Assembly: GCA_937895305.1 (NCBI GenBank)
Contig: CALAXS010000439.1
Span: forward strand, 1 to 13,171
Source of the DNA: an uncultured bacterium
Lineage (GTDB): Bacteria > Hydrogenedentota > Hydrogenedentia > Hydrogenedentales > JAEUWI01
Reading direction: 5' to 3'
Length of the DNA stretch: 13,171 nucleotides
The notes beneath the pieces are model-generated. The model was not told the DNA's origin, did no database searches, and saw only the letters and a list, made by a program, of their open reading frames with translations. The translations under genes and the position numbers were made by a program. Below, in pieces: positions 1-7,078 of this stretch; position 1 is the stretch's first letter, and each line of letters begins with the position of its first letter.

Positions 1-74
1 AAGAGCTACAAGCGAAAATTACTCAAATAAGAGTTGCTATGGGATGACTGTGAAACTTTTTTAATGTTTTGGTC

Positions 75-104
75 TTTAATGTATCCTTGTGGTCTAGGTA
101 AAAT
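75..104 (+). promoter_or_regulatory. Possible sigma70-type promoter upstream of the SDR gene
   Basis: TTTAAT at 75-80 (three of six matches to the -35 consensus) lies 18 bases before TAAAAT at 99-104 (five of six matches to the -10 consensus), in an AT-rich stretch ahead of the SDR start at 134. The first 133 bases contain no gene I can support. The start itself is backed by GAGGG at 122-126, seven bases before the ATG. The promoter is a weak eye-based match and could be chance in AT-rich DNA. Confidence 0.25.
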
Positions 105-133
105 TAACTACCAACGACATTGAGGGTTTATTC

Positions 134-922
134 ATGGGAAAAGCAGTTGCATTCATCACGGGCGCGAGTCGCGGTATCGGGCGGGGTATTGCCATGACCC
201 TTGCAGAGGCAGGCTACGACATCGTTGCTGCCGCAACCAAGGCCGATCCGGACAATCAGGAATCGGGCGTATACGCCGTGAAAGATGCGGTGGAGGCCTT
301 GGGCCAACGGTGCCTCCCGGTAGCCGGGGATATTTCGAATGTTGCCGACCACCAACCTATGATTGATGCCGCACTGGCAGAATTCGGACGTATCGATATC
401 CTGGTCAACAATGCCGGAGTCAGTGTCCTGGACCGCAACGATCTTCTCGAAGCATCTGAAGAAAGTTACGACCGCGTCATGGGAATCAACCTGCGTGGGC
501 CCCACTTCCTGACCCAGGCCATTGCCCGTCAGATGGTGAAGCAGGTGGAGGCAGGGGTTGATTACGCACCCCGCATTATCTTTATCACCAGTGTTTCTTC
601 CGATACCGCCAGCCCGAACCGTACCGAATATTGCATCAGCAAAGCGGGACTCAGCATGTCGGCCCAGAACTATGCCGTACACCTTGCCCAATACGGCATC
701 AACGTCTATGACCTGCGTCCCGGCATCATTCATTCCGACATGACCACTGGCGTCACCGACAAATACGATAAACTCATTGAAGATGGCCTTCTCCTCCAGA
801 AACGCTGGGGCACCCCGGAGGATGTAGGCAAAGCGTGTGTGGGACTCTGCGAAGGGTACTTCGACTATGCCACAGGTGCGATTATCGAATTGGGTGGTGG
901 TATGGGCGTGAAACGACTGTAA
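134..922 (+). CDS. SDR-family NAD(P)-dependent oxidoreductase (3-ketoacyl-ACP reductase-like)
   Basis: This is a classical short-chain dehydrogenase of 262 residues, the normal length for the family. The Rossmann cofactor loop TGASRGIG is at residues 9-16 and the structural NNAG motif at 92-95. The full catalytic tetrad is visible: N119, S153, Y166 and K170 (Y-C-I-S-K). RPG at 195-197 and a C-terminal GGG follow. The start ATG has GAGGG seven bases upstream. Members of this FabG-like subgroup (EYCISKAG, LRPGIIHSDMT, RWGTPED) are usually labelled 3-ketoacyl-ACP reductase, but many act on sugars or small alcohols, and nothing here identifies the substrate. No fatty-acid synthesis genes lie nearby, so a role in carbohydrate oxidation is at least as likely as lipid synthesis. 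It appears to be transcribed alone, because a 355-base gap with a repeat separates it from the next gene. The enzyme is cytoplasmic, with no signal peptide. Confidence 0.93.
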   Translation: MGKAVAFITGASRGIGRGIAMTLAEAGYDIVAAATKADPDNQESGVYAVKDAVEALGQRCLPVAGDISNVADHQPMIDAALAEFGRIDILVNNAGVSVLDRNDLLEASEESYDRVMGINLRGPHFLTQAIARQMVKQVEAGVDYAPRIIFITSVSSDTASPNRTEYCISKAGLSMSAQNYAVHLAQYGINVYDLRPGIIHSDMTTGVTDKYDKLIEDGLLLQKRWGTPEDVGKACVGLCEGYFDYATGAIIELGGGMGVKRL

Positions 923-971
923 CTTTTCGACGCAGCTTTCCCGTGTTCCCTATTGCCTGCCGCGCTACTGC

Positions 972-1116
972 CTCGTTCCCAAGCTGGAGCTTGGGAATGC
1001 ATATCCCGGAGCTCTGCTCCGGAAAACAGGCGCATTCGACTGGTAATACTACGGCCTCAGTCCCGACATGAGTTAAGCATGCTGACGCGGAGATTCCCTC
1101 CTGTGCGGGAATGACG
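972..1116 (+). repeat. Composite hairpin repeat, copy A
   Basis: Copy A of a three-member intergenic repeat. Module 1 is a near-perfect palindrome, TTCCCAAGCT at 976-985 and AGCTTGGGAA at 988-997 around a GG centre. Module 2 is a hairpin, CCGGAGC at 1006-1012, loop TCT, GCTCCGG at 1016-1022. Module 3 is ATTCCC at 1093-1098 and GGGAAT at 1107-1112 with eight bases between, fitting the Neisseria dRS3 consensus ATTCCC-N8-GGGAAT. Hand alignment with copy B gives 145 bases in each with no net indel and about 118 matches. The run at 1012-1033 is identical in both. The rest of the 923-1277 gap holds TATTGCCTG at 949-957, also found in copy C, and a possible glyS promoter. I see no coding sequence in the gap. 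Confidence 0.85.
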
Positions 1117-1187
1117 GGATTGGGGAAAGTCGAATTTTGAGAAGCCTAACAATGGGAGTCGAAGTGCGCACCTATCCCTTACACAAA

Positions 1188-1217
1188 TTGCTTCGCACAC
1201 CGGAATAACGCTACAAT
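1188..1217 (+). promoter_or_regulatory. Candidate promoter of the glyS cluster
   Basis: TTGCTT at 1188-1193 lies 18 bases before TACAAT at 1212-1217, which has five of six matches to the -10 consensus. Transcription would start near 1224 and give a leader of about 54 bases before the GTG at 1278. This placement between repeat copy A and the synthetase start is sensible, but the -35 element is weak. No T-box antiterminator motif is visible in the leader, so tRNA-sensing control of the synthetase is not supported. Confidence 0.35.
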
Positions 1218-1265
1218 TCCCACTTCTTTCCCCCAACCGAGGTGCCACACGCCAGTGGTATACTC

Positions 1266-1270
1266 AGGAG
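1266..1270 (+). promoter_or_regulatory. Ribosome binding site that fixes a GTG start for glyS
   Basis: AGGAG at 1266-1270 sits seven bases before GTG at 1278. The in-frame ATG at 1242 would add 12 residues (MPHASGILRRIT) unlike GlyRS N-termini and has no purine-rich site close upstream. The family normally begins with a sequence like the M-D-K-L-V-S-L-C read from 1278, so GTG is the preferred start. Confidence 0.75.
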
Positions 1271-1277
1271 AATTACC

Positions 1278-2594
1278 GTGGACAAGTTAGTCAGTTTATG
1301 TAAGCGCAAGGGTTTTATCTTCCAGTCCAGTGCCATCTATGGTGGCGTAAACGGCTGCTGGGATTTCGGCCCCCTCGGCGTGGAATTAAAGAAAAACATC
1401 AAAGAGCACTGGTGGTACACCTTCGTGCAACAGCGCGACGACATGGTGGGCCTGGATGCCAGTATCATTATGCACCCCGACGTTTGGAAGGCCAGTGGTC
1501 ACGTGGAAGCCTTCCACGATATGCTGGTGGACTGTAAAGATTGCCGCAAGCGTTTTCGTGAAGACCACCTGGAAGATACTGTAAAGTGTCCTGAGTGCGG
1601 TGGCGAACTGGGTGAGGCCAAGGCTTTCAACAGTATGTTGAAAACCCAGTTGGGGGTGAGCGAAGAAACCGCAGTCAGCACCTACCTCCGTCCGGAAACC
1701 TGTCAAGCCATCTTCGTGAACTTCAAAGAGATTTATTCCTCCAGCCGTGTGAAGATTCCCTTCGGTATCGCTCAGGTCGGTAAGAGCTTCCGTAATGAAG
1801 TGAATCCCCGTAACTTTATCTTCCGCAGTCGTGAATTCGAGCAGATGGAAATCGAATACTTCATTCGCGAAGAAGACGAAGTAGAACTCTTCGAAAAATG
1901 GCAGGGCGAAATCTGGGAATGGTTCCTGCAAATCGGTCTTATGGAAGACAAGATGCGCTGGTATGAACATCCGAAGGAAAGCCTGGCCCATTACTCCAAG
2001 CGCACTGTCGATGTGGAATACGAATTCCCCTTCGGCTGGGGCGAGCTACAGGGCCTGGCTAATCGCGGGGTCTATGACCTCACCCAGCACTCCGAGCACT
2101 CCGGTAAAGATCTCTCTTTCTTCGACCAGGAGAAAAACGAGAAGTACATCCCCACCGTGCTGGAACCCTCTGCAGGCGCAGACCGCACCACGTTGGCCGT
2201 TCTCTGTGCAGCCTATGACGAGCAGGAAGTGCCCTCCGGTAAGGAAGGCAAGACCGAGACCCGCGTCGTCATGCATTTCAAACCGTCCATTGCGCCCATA
2301 AAGGCTGCGGTGCTGCCATTGGTGAAAAAAGACGGCCTCGCTGAAATCGCGCAGGACCTGGAAAAACAACTACGCAAGAAATTCAATACCTACTACGACC
2401 AGGCCGGTGCTATCGGACGTCGCTACCGTCGTCAGGATGAAATTGGTACCCCTTTCTGCATCTGTGTGGACTTCGATACCAAAGACGATAACTGCGTGAC
2501 CGTGCGCGACCGCGATACCATGGAGCAGGTACGTATGCTCATGGACGAGGTCTGTGCCTATATCGAAAAACGTATCGCCAGGGACAGCGACTAG
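1278..2594 (+). CDS. glyS: Glycyl-tRNA synthetase, single-chain (alpha2) class II type
   Basis: The enzyme charges tRNA-Gly with glycine using ATP in the cytoplasm. From the GTG start it is 438 residues, close to other compact bacterial alpha2 enzymes and much shorter than the alpha2beta2 GlyQ/GlyS system. The N-terminus carries the typical FIFQSSAIYGG and DFGPLG segments. Four cysteines (C86, C89, C104, C107, two CxxC pairs) form a probable zinc site. LRPET at 137-141 is characteristic. Class II motif 2 begins with FRNE at 171-174, and motif 3 is EPSAGADR at 296-303. The C-terminal part, from about 330, is an anticodon-binding domain (IAPIKAAVLPLVKK, then a GRRYRRQDEIGTPF segment). Eight bases after the stop the methyltransferase gene begins, so the two are probably co-transcribed with rsgA. 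The family is certain. The symbol glyQS is also used for this form. Starting at ATG 1242 instead would add 12 residues. Confidence 0.96.
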   Translation: MDKLVSLCKRKGFIFQSSAIYGGVNGCWDFGPLGVELKKNIKEHWWYTFVQQRDDMVGLDASIIMHPDVWKASGHVEAFHDMLVDCKDCRKRFREDHLEDTVKCPECGGELGEAKAFNSMLKTQLGVSEETAVSTYLRPETCQAIFVNFKEIYSSSRVKIPFGIAQVGKSFRNEVNPRNFIFRSREFEQMEIEYFIREEDEVELFEKWQGEIWEWFLQIGLMEDKMRWYEHPKESLAHYSKRTVDVEYEFPFGWGELQGLANRGVYDLTQHSEHSGKDLSFFDQEKNEKYIPTVLEPSAGADRTTLAVLCAAYDEQEVPSGKEGKTETRVVMHFKPSIAPIKAAVLPLVKKDGLAEIAQDLEKQLRKKFNTYYDQAGAIGRRYRRQDEIGTPFCICVDFDTKDDNCVTVRDRDTMEQVRMLMDEVCAYIEKRIARDSD

Positions 2595-2602
2595 TTCTGA
2601 AG

Positions 2603-3346
2603 ATGGGATTCGACTTCGACAGAATGGCCCCAAGCTATGACGAACACCGTCAAGGTAAGGGACCGTATTACGAAACACTTCTTGGTCTGCTGCAAGCGCA
2701 GCAGGCCAATCGTGTTTTAGAGCTGGGTGCGGGTACAGGCAACAACACCCTGGCCATACATGCTGATTATCCCTGTGCCCTCCATGCGCTGGAACCCTCT
2801 CGCGCCATGCTGCAACAGGCGCGACAGAAATCAAAAGCCATTTGCTGCCTCCAAGGGGATGCCATCGCGCTCCCCTACCAGGCCGATGCCTTTGACTTTC
2901 TTTATGGGACCTATATGCTCCACCACATAACCGCGCTGGATGCTCTGATGGGAGAATGTTATCGTGTGCTTAATAAAGGCTCTGTCGCCTTCGTCACCGT
3001 TTCCGAAGACTTTATCCAAAACCATCCCATGAACGCATGGTTCCCCAGTTTCGCCAAAGTGGACCTGGCCAGGTTCCAGCCCATTGACGAAGTCTGTGCT
3101 ACTATGGAGCAAGCAGGATTTGGTAGCGTACAATTTAAACATACCTACAGTCCCCCACGGGCTATAGACGAAAGCTATGTCAATAAAGTGGCGAATAAAT
3201 TTATCACCACCTATGCACTATTACCAGAAGCAGAGTTCAAGGCAGGGGTAGCGCAATTAAAAGAAGATGTAGCCACACCTGGAAAAATTAAGACCACCAT
3301 CGTTCGTGAAGCCACCCTCGTATGGGGCTATAAAAGCGCAAAATAA
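2603..3346 (+). CDS. Class I SAM-dependent methyltransferase
   Basis: This 247-residue cytoplasmic protein has the Rossmann-like SAM-binding fold. Motif I is VLELGAGTG at 38-46. An acidic residue in the next strand (E64 in LEPS) should contact the SAM ribose, GDAIALPY at 85-92 matches the post-motif region, and FDFLYGTYMLHHI follows near 97-109. The N-terminal FDRMAPSYDEHR is common in UbiE/Methyltransf_11-type enzymes. The substrate cannot be read from the sequence. It starts 8 bases after glyS and ends 3 bases before rsgA, so it sits inside a translation and ribosome-assembly cluster, which makes an RNA or translation-factor substrate conceivable. A small-molecule substrate is equally compatible with the domain. 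No good Shine-Dalgarno site is visible before the ATG, so translation is probably coupled to glyS. Confidence 0.9.
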   Translation: MGFDFDRMAPSYDEHRQGKGPYYETLLGLLQAQQANRVLELGAGTGNNTLAIHADYPCALHALEPSRAMLQQARQKSKAICCLQGDAIALPYQADAFDFLYGTYMLHHITALDALMGECYRVLNKGSVAFVTVSEDFIQNHPMNAWFPSFAKVDLARFQPIDEVCATMEQAGFGSVQFKHTYSPPRAIDESYVNKVANKFITTYALLPEAEFKAGVAQLKEDVATPGKIKTTIVREATLVWGYKSAK

Positions 3347-3349
3347 ATT

Positions 3350-4468
3350 ATGGCTAAGAAAAAGAAACTCGAAAAAAAGAAACGCCGCCGTGTGCGACCC
3401 AAAGATTGGGAGAACACACACGAAGACTCCTTTACCCACGATCTGGTGAAGCACCGCCGTGCCACGGTAAAACTTTCAGAATCCGCACAGGAATCCAACC
3501 CTCTACCAACCGGATTCGAATGTAACGGCCTCGTCATTTCCCATTCAAAGAAATGGGCCTTCGTCATGATGGGCGATGAAGAACGACTCTGCATCATCGA
3601 CGAGCGTATGAAAGAAGACGGCGCGACACTCTTGGCACCTGGCGACAACGTTTACATCGAGTTTGAAGAGGACGAAGCCATTGTCCGTGGCGTGGGGGAG
3701 CGGCGCACCAAGCTCAGCCGTCCCGGCGGTACGGATGCACGTCTCGGCGAACAGATTCTCGCTGCCAATCTGGACCTGCTCATTGTAGTCGCAGCCGCAG
3801 CAGACCCACCTTTCAGGCCCGGTCTCGTGGACCGCTATCTCATTGCAGCCCAGCGGGGTGGCATCAAGCCCGTACTCTGCATCAACAAAATGGACCTCGT
3901 CGATGAGCCACCCGCTGAACTAGAAGCCTACCGCGATTTGGGCATCGACATTGTCTTTACCAGCTGCGAAGACGAATCGGGCTTGGCTGATTTACGCGAA
4001 ATGCTACACGGTAAACTCGCCGTGCTCTCCGGGCATAGTGGTGTGGGTAAGTCTTCTCTGCTCAATGCCATCGAGCCCAATCTGGAACTCCACACCCAGG
4101 CGATCAGTGGCGCCACGAATAAAGGCAAACACACCACCTCGGCATCACGACTCTATACCCTGGGCGATGCCATCCGCATCATCGACACCCCCGGTATTCG
4201 TGCGCTGGGCTTGATTGGTGTGTCGCCCGAAGAAGTGGCCTGGTACTTCCCTGAAATTGCCGAAGCCGCCGTGGGTTGTCGCTTCAGAGATTGCACCCAT
4301 ACCCACGAGCCCAGGTGTGGCGTGCAAGATGCTCTGCAATCCGGCGACCTTAATCAAGGCCGATACGACTCCTACTTGCGCATCCGCGCCAGCCTCGAGT
4401 CCCACAACAATACCACCCCCGGCCGCCTCGCCCCCCACTGGACGGGGGAAGAACACCCCAAGTTGTAA
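3350..4468 (+). CDS. rsgA: Small-subunit ribosome biogenesis GTPase RsgA (YjeQ/EngC)
   Basis: RsgA is a circularly permuted GTPase that binds the immature 30S subunit late in assembly and is released on GTP hydrolysis. The protein is 372 residues. The first 20 are very basic (poly-Lys/Arg), followed by an OB-fold region at about 55-120. G motifs appear in the permuted order expected: NKMD (G4) at 179-182, SCEDESG (G5) at 205-211, P-loop GHSGVGKS (G1) at 228-235, a threonine-containing GKHTTS switch at 269-274, and DTPG (G3) at 279-282. The C-terminal zinc finger is complete: C310, C315, H317, C323 in the family spacing. It starts 3 bases after the methyltransferase stop with no clear Shine-Dalgarno site, so translation is probably coupled. 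An A-rich lysine tract near the start includes a run of seven A at about 3373. All key residues are present. Confidence 0.96.
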   Translation: MAKKKKLEKKKRRRVRPKDWENTHEDSFTHDLVKHRRATVKLSESAQESNPLPTGFECNGLVISHSKKWAFVMMGDEERLCIIDERMKEDGATLLAPGDNVYIEFEEDEAIVRGVGERRTKLSRPGGTDARLGEQILAANLDLLIVVAAAADPPFRPGLVDRYLIAAQRGGIKPVLCINKMDLVDEPPAELEAYRDLGIDIVFTSCEDESGLADLREMLHGKLAVLSGHSGVGKSSLLNAIEPNLELHTQAISGATNKGKHTTSASRLYTLGDAIRIIDTPGIRALGLIGVSPEEVAWYFPEIAEAAVGCRFRDCTHTHEPRCGVQDALQSGDLNQGRYDSYLRIRASLESHNNTTPGRLAPHWTGEEHPKL

Positions 4469-4482
4469 CCCGTAGCAACGGG
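4469..4482 (+). other. Small perfect hairpin directly after the rsgA stop
   Basis: CCCGT at 4469-4473 and ACGGG at 4478-4482 pair perfectly around an AGCA loop, starting on the base after the rsgA stop codon. No T-run follows, so it is not a standard intrinsic terminator. It may protect or stall the 3' end, or be part of the neighbouring repeat. The 4469-4707 gap otherwise consists mostly of repeat copy B and a GTCATTACGAGG unit. Confidence 0.4.
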
Positions 4483-4489
4483 CATTCCT

Positions 4490-4634
4490 CTCGTTCCCAA
4501 GCTCCAGCTTGGGAATGCATACACAGGAACTCTGCTCCGGAAAACAGGCGCGCTCGACCCGAAATACTATGTCTTCAATCCCGAATTAGGTTAAGCATAT
4601 TAACGCGGAGATTCCCGCTTCCGAGGGAATGACG
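4490..4634 (+). repeat. Composite hairpin repeat, copy B
   Basis: This copy has the same 145-base length and module order as copy A. The palindrome at 4494-4515 has identical arms but a CC centre where copy A has GG. In module 2 the right arm GCTCCGG (4534-4540) is intact and the left arm is CAGGAAC (4524-4530), giving two mismatched pairs, so this hairpin is decayed. The run at 4530-4551 is identical to copy A. Module 3 is ATTCCC, eight bases, GGGAAT at 4611-4630, again fitting the dRS3 form with a different N8. It lies between the convergent rsgA and ydjC-like genes. Confidence 0.85.
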
Positions 4635-4641
4635 AAACACA

Positions 4642-4680
4642 CGTCATTACGAGGAGGCGCAGCCGACACGACAATCTCTT
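4642..4680 (+). repeat. GTCATTACGAGG-type repeat unit (copy B side)
   Basis: This unit starts CGTCATTACGAGGAGG and ends near ACAATCTC. It matches the inverted unit at 10431-10466 (GTCATTGCGAGGAGCG ... GGCAATC) over most of its length. Units of this type are widely dispersed in unrelated bacterial genomes. Here it follows copy B with seven bases between. Relative to the copy at 10431-10466 it has one extra G and one extra C in positions that could pair with each other. Confidence 0.65.
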
Positions 4681-4707
4681 GCTCGCATCGGCTACACAAT
4701 AAACAAC

Positions 4708-5682
4708 TTACTCTTTTACCGCCTGACGACGTTCCATGAGTTCGCGCCAGGTAGTCAGGATGATGCCTTCGTCTTTTACGAGCTGGATGATTTCAGGGTC
4801 AGTCATTACATCGAGATCAGCTTGTCGTGTAGAACCTGAACTGGAGATAGCGTCAAAGTGTTCACCGCCACGGGTGCAATGCACGATGATTTCCGTAACG
4901 CCCGGCTTAATTTCCTTGATAGTCTCGATGAACATTTTCTTTTTTTCTTCCAGGGTTTTCCAGGCATAGCTCTGTCCGGTGGCATCGTCCAATACAGGGA
5001 GTCCACCATTCCAGGCTATTTCATGAAGATTGGTTGCATCAAGAAGTTTTTTGAAGCCCGGCTCATGCTTCTGCGAAAGGTAGCCATTTTTGCCAATAAT
5101 AAGTACGGGGTACTGCTTCTCGATACCAATTTTTACATAGCGCTCAAAAAATTCTGGGCTGGCAAAGAGGGTTCCCATGTGCGAATCCAGATGCGTGATG
5201 GTCATTCCCATTTTTTCAGCACGAGCAATTTGTGCGCGTATCTCCATCTCCACTTCATCGGCGGTGGCGTTCTGAATTACATCACCCACACCATCGCGGA
5301 GACAGCCCTGGTCGTCTGCCAGACCGGGTACCTGCGCTGCACCCGCTACCGGGCCCCAACGATAAAAATCCCATTCCGACGTCATGGTCAGGTGCAGACC
5401 ATTATCCACTTTGGGATTCTTCTTCAGATAATCCAGCCAGCCCGGCACCCAGGGGCACGGCATCATGGTACTCGTCGAAGTGACAAGACCCTTCTCAAGG
5501 GAATCGATGGTGCCCAGATTGCCCTCCAGGCACATGCCCAGGTCGTCGCTGTGGAACATAACCACCTTGGCACCTTTCGGCCAGCCCAGTCGTTCGGCGT
5601 ATGTCTTCGTTTCATCTGCCATCGATGGCGATGCAATCACAATAAATGTAAGGGCTGCAATAAAAAATTTGTTCATCAACAT
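4708..5682 (-). CDS. Exported ChbG/YdjC-type carbohydrate deacetylase
   Basis: ChbG/YdjC proteins are metal-dependent deacetylases of N-acetylated oligosaccharides. Here a signal peptide (MNKFFIAALTFIVIAS, cleavage probably after SMA at about residue 22) sends the mature protein to the periplasm or outside, unlike the cytoplasmic E. coli ChbG. From ATG 5682 it is 324 residues. Likely metal and catalytic residues are D46-D47 in HSDDLGM, H97 in GLHLT, and H164 and H168 in THLDSH. A late H268 lies in IVHCTRGGEH. A TTG at 5688 would extend it by two residues, but AAAGGA at 5691-5696 is only two bases from that TTG and eight from the ATG. It lies 84 bases downstream of the sialidase on the same strand, so the two probably form a unit for trimming sialylated, N-acetyl-sugar-rich glycans. 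The exact substrate is inferred only. Confidence 0.85.
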   Translation of the reverse strand: MLMNKFFIAALTFIVIASPSMADETKTYAERLGWPKGAKVVMFHSDDLGMCLEGNLGTIDSLEKGLVTSTSTMMPCPWVPGWLDYLKKNPKVDNGLHLTMTSEWDFYRWGPVAGAAQVPGLADDQGCLRDGVGDVIQNATADEVEMEIRAQIARAEKMGMTITHLDSHMGTLFASPEFFERYVKIGIEKQYPVLIIGKNGYLSQKHEPGFKKLLDATNLHEIAWNGGLPVLDDATGQSYAWKTLEEKKKMFIETIKEIKPGVTEIIVHCTRGGEHFDAISSSGSTRQADLDVMTDPEIIQLVKDEGIILTTWRELMERRQAVKE

Positions 5683-5690
5683 GTTCAATA

Positions 5691-5696
5691 TCCTTT
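5691..5696 (-). promoter_or_regulatory. Ribosome binding site deciding the ydjC-like start
   Basis: Read on the minus strand, AAAGGA at 5696-5691 is 8 bases from ATG 5682, 2 bases from TTG 5688 and 14 bases from ATG 5676. Only the ATG at 5682 has standard spacing. Confidence 0.65.
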
Positions 5697-5766
5697 AATT
5701 ATTTAAAAAAACGGCCATCTCACCGACTCGTAATACTAACACCTTCTCCTTGGACCATGGAAGAAA

Positions 5767-6909
5767 TCACCAGGTTTCCGCACCACTCAACCATTTCAAG
5801 GTGAATTTGGCTATATCTATCCGCTCGTGATACCGTTTCTCGCCCGTTTCAAAGAGGCAGCCCACGGTGTCATCGCCCAGTCGTGTGCTGGAGGAATATG
5901 CGAAAGGCCCTTCCATCAAAGACTTTTTAAGGGGCCAGGACTTGCCCTCGTCCGTACTCATCCATACCGCGCCATTTACCCGCGCTTCCTGTGAATCAGG
6001 ACCAATATACAATATACGACTCGTCTCACCATCCAGCGGGTCACCGACACGGATGAAGCTGGCATTACACTGGGGCTCAATCAACGCCGGTACGTCTTTA
6101 TAGTTCGACCATGTTTGCCCACCGTCCTGGCTGACAGCCGCCTTACGCAGTTTCGCACCCTCCCGACTCCGCGCATTGAGCATGACCGTTCCATCCGCCA
6201 GCTCCACCATCTGCACTTCACCCACCGAGCCCTTATCCTTGCCCTGTGGTGCCACATCGCCATAGGCCCATGTTGCCCCATCATCGTCGCTGTATACCGC
6301 GTAGATTTGCTTCTTGTCGAGGGGCCCCTGGTTAAAAGGAATGAGGATGCGACCCTTGTGCTTTCCCCGCCGCAGTTGAATCCCGTTGCCCGGCCCACTG
6401 GCGATGGAAGTCACCACCGTAGGCCGTTTCGTTGTTTTGGTAATCTCTCGCGGCACACTCCAGGTCGCGCCCTCATCATCACTATGCATCAGGAAGTTGC
6501 GGCAAATATTGTCATCATCGCTTTCAATACCCGGCACCACCCGCTTCTCATCCTTACCCCGCGGGTAACGCTGGTACATGAGTAAGACCCGCCCCGAAGA
6601 TACTACCTGTACCAGCGTCGGATTATTCAGGCAGTCCCGTCCCACCTCTGCAATCACATCCGCATCTGACCAGGATTCCCCGTGGTCTAAACTCCGTTTG
6701 AGCACCAGATCATTCTCCGCATGATCCGCCGGGGTGCGTCGTCCTTCCGCAATGGCCAATACAGTGTCCTTCTGCGTACAGAGTAAGCTGGGGATGCGAT
6801 AGGTGTGATACCCCGCTTCACCCCCTTCAAAGACCGTGGTGAAGGTAGGCTCCGACATCCCCCATGCACAGACCCAAAAAGCACAGCAAAAGACGATAAA
6901 ACGTTTCAT
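5767..6909 (-). CDS. Exported exo-alpha-sialidase (neuraminidase, GH33-type, BNR/Asp-box)
   Basis: Sialidases release terminal sialic acid from glycans. The protein is 380 residues with an N-terminal hydrophobic signal (MKRFIVFCCAFWVCAWG) and only the catalytic six-bladed propeller, with no added lectin domain. YRIP at 37-40 supplies the first arginine of the carboxylate-binding triad (R38). R247 in NAR and R310 are candidates for the other two. EGRR at 55-58 and D62 fit the conserved arginine and the acid/base aspartate. E231 (EVQMVELADG) and Y338 (FAYSS) fit the Glu/Tyr nucleophile pair. Five Asp boxes (S-x-D-x-G-x-x-W) occur at about 73-80, 143-150, 207-214, 260-267 and 318-325. These residue roles are assigned from family pattern. 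It is first in a likely two-gene minus-strand operon with the YdjC-type deacetylase and diverges from the antiporter gene. The ribosome binding site is weak. Confidence 0.92.
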   Translation of the reverse strand: MKRFIVFCCAFWVCAWGMSEPTFTTVFEGGEAGYHTYRIPSLLCTQKDTVLAIAEGRRTPADHAENDLVLKRSLDHGESWSDADVIAEVGRDCLNNPTLVQVVSSGRVLLMYQRYPRGKDEKRVVPGIESDDDNICRNFLMHSDDEGATWSVPREITKTTKRPTVVTSIASGPGNGIQLRRGKHKGRILIPFNQGPLDKKQIYAVYSDDDGATWAYGDVAPQGKDKGSVGEVQMVELADGTVMLNARSREGAKLRKAAVSQDGGQTWSNYKDVPALIEPQCNASFIRVGDPLDGETSRILYIGPDSQEARVNGAVWMSTDEGKSWPLKKSLMEGPFAYSSSTRLGDDTVGCLFETGEKRYHERIDIAKFTLKWLSGAETW

Positions 6910-7010
6910 TAGAAAAGACCCCGAATATTAATACAACACAAATCAAGACGGTAGTATACCCGGTTGATTCAAATGCATGGAATTTAAACGTGACCCCAAT
7001 GCGGTCCGGC

Positions 7011-7040
7011 TTTACTGCATACAACCCACACGGGTATTAT
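7011..7040 (+). promoter_or_regulatory. Candidate promoter of the antiporter gene
   Basis: TTTACT at 7011-7016 (four of six) and TATTAT at 7035-7040 (five of six) are separated by 18 bases, predicting a start near 7047 and a leader of about 32 bases. AAAGGA at 7067-7072 is six bases before ATG 7079. The rest of the 6910-7078 divergent region should also hold the sialidase promoter, but I could not pick a convincing one. Confidence 0.45.
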
Positions 7041-7078
7041 AGCGGTCCTCTGATTTTGTCCCCAACAAAGGATACTCC

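Noticed and set aside
128..733. Open frame of 201 codons on the minus strand opposite the SDR gene
   Set aside because: It lies entirely inside a gene whose frame has every SDR motif. The antisense product has no recognisable motif and no ribosome binding site, so it is a codon-bias shadow.
1117..1277. T-box riboswitch upstream of the glycyl-tRNA synthetase
   Set aside because: The conserved AGGGTGGAACCGCG-type antiterminator sequence and a terminator hairpin with T-run are absent. GAGGTGCCACA near 1239 is only a superficial resemblance.
1386..1991. Open frame of 201 codons antisense to glyS
   Set aside because: The sense frame is an unmistakable GlyRS, and the antisense frame shows no domain or initiation signal.
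3350..3420. Programmed frameshift at the A-rich start of rsgA
   Set aside because: A run of seven A is present, but the reading frame continues normally into all RsgA motifs and a basic N-terminus is common in this family.
4858..5706. Open frame of 282 codons on the plus strand across the ydjC-like gene
   Set aside because: The minus-strand frame encodes a signal peptide and the deacetylase motifs. The plus-strand product has unusual composition with no motif and crosses the other gene's start region.
5705..5725. Intrinsic terminator between the sialidase and the deacetylase (minus strand)
   Set aside because: A run of seven T follows on the minus strand, but the only stem before it is CGG/CCG (three pairs, eight-base loop), too weak to call.
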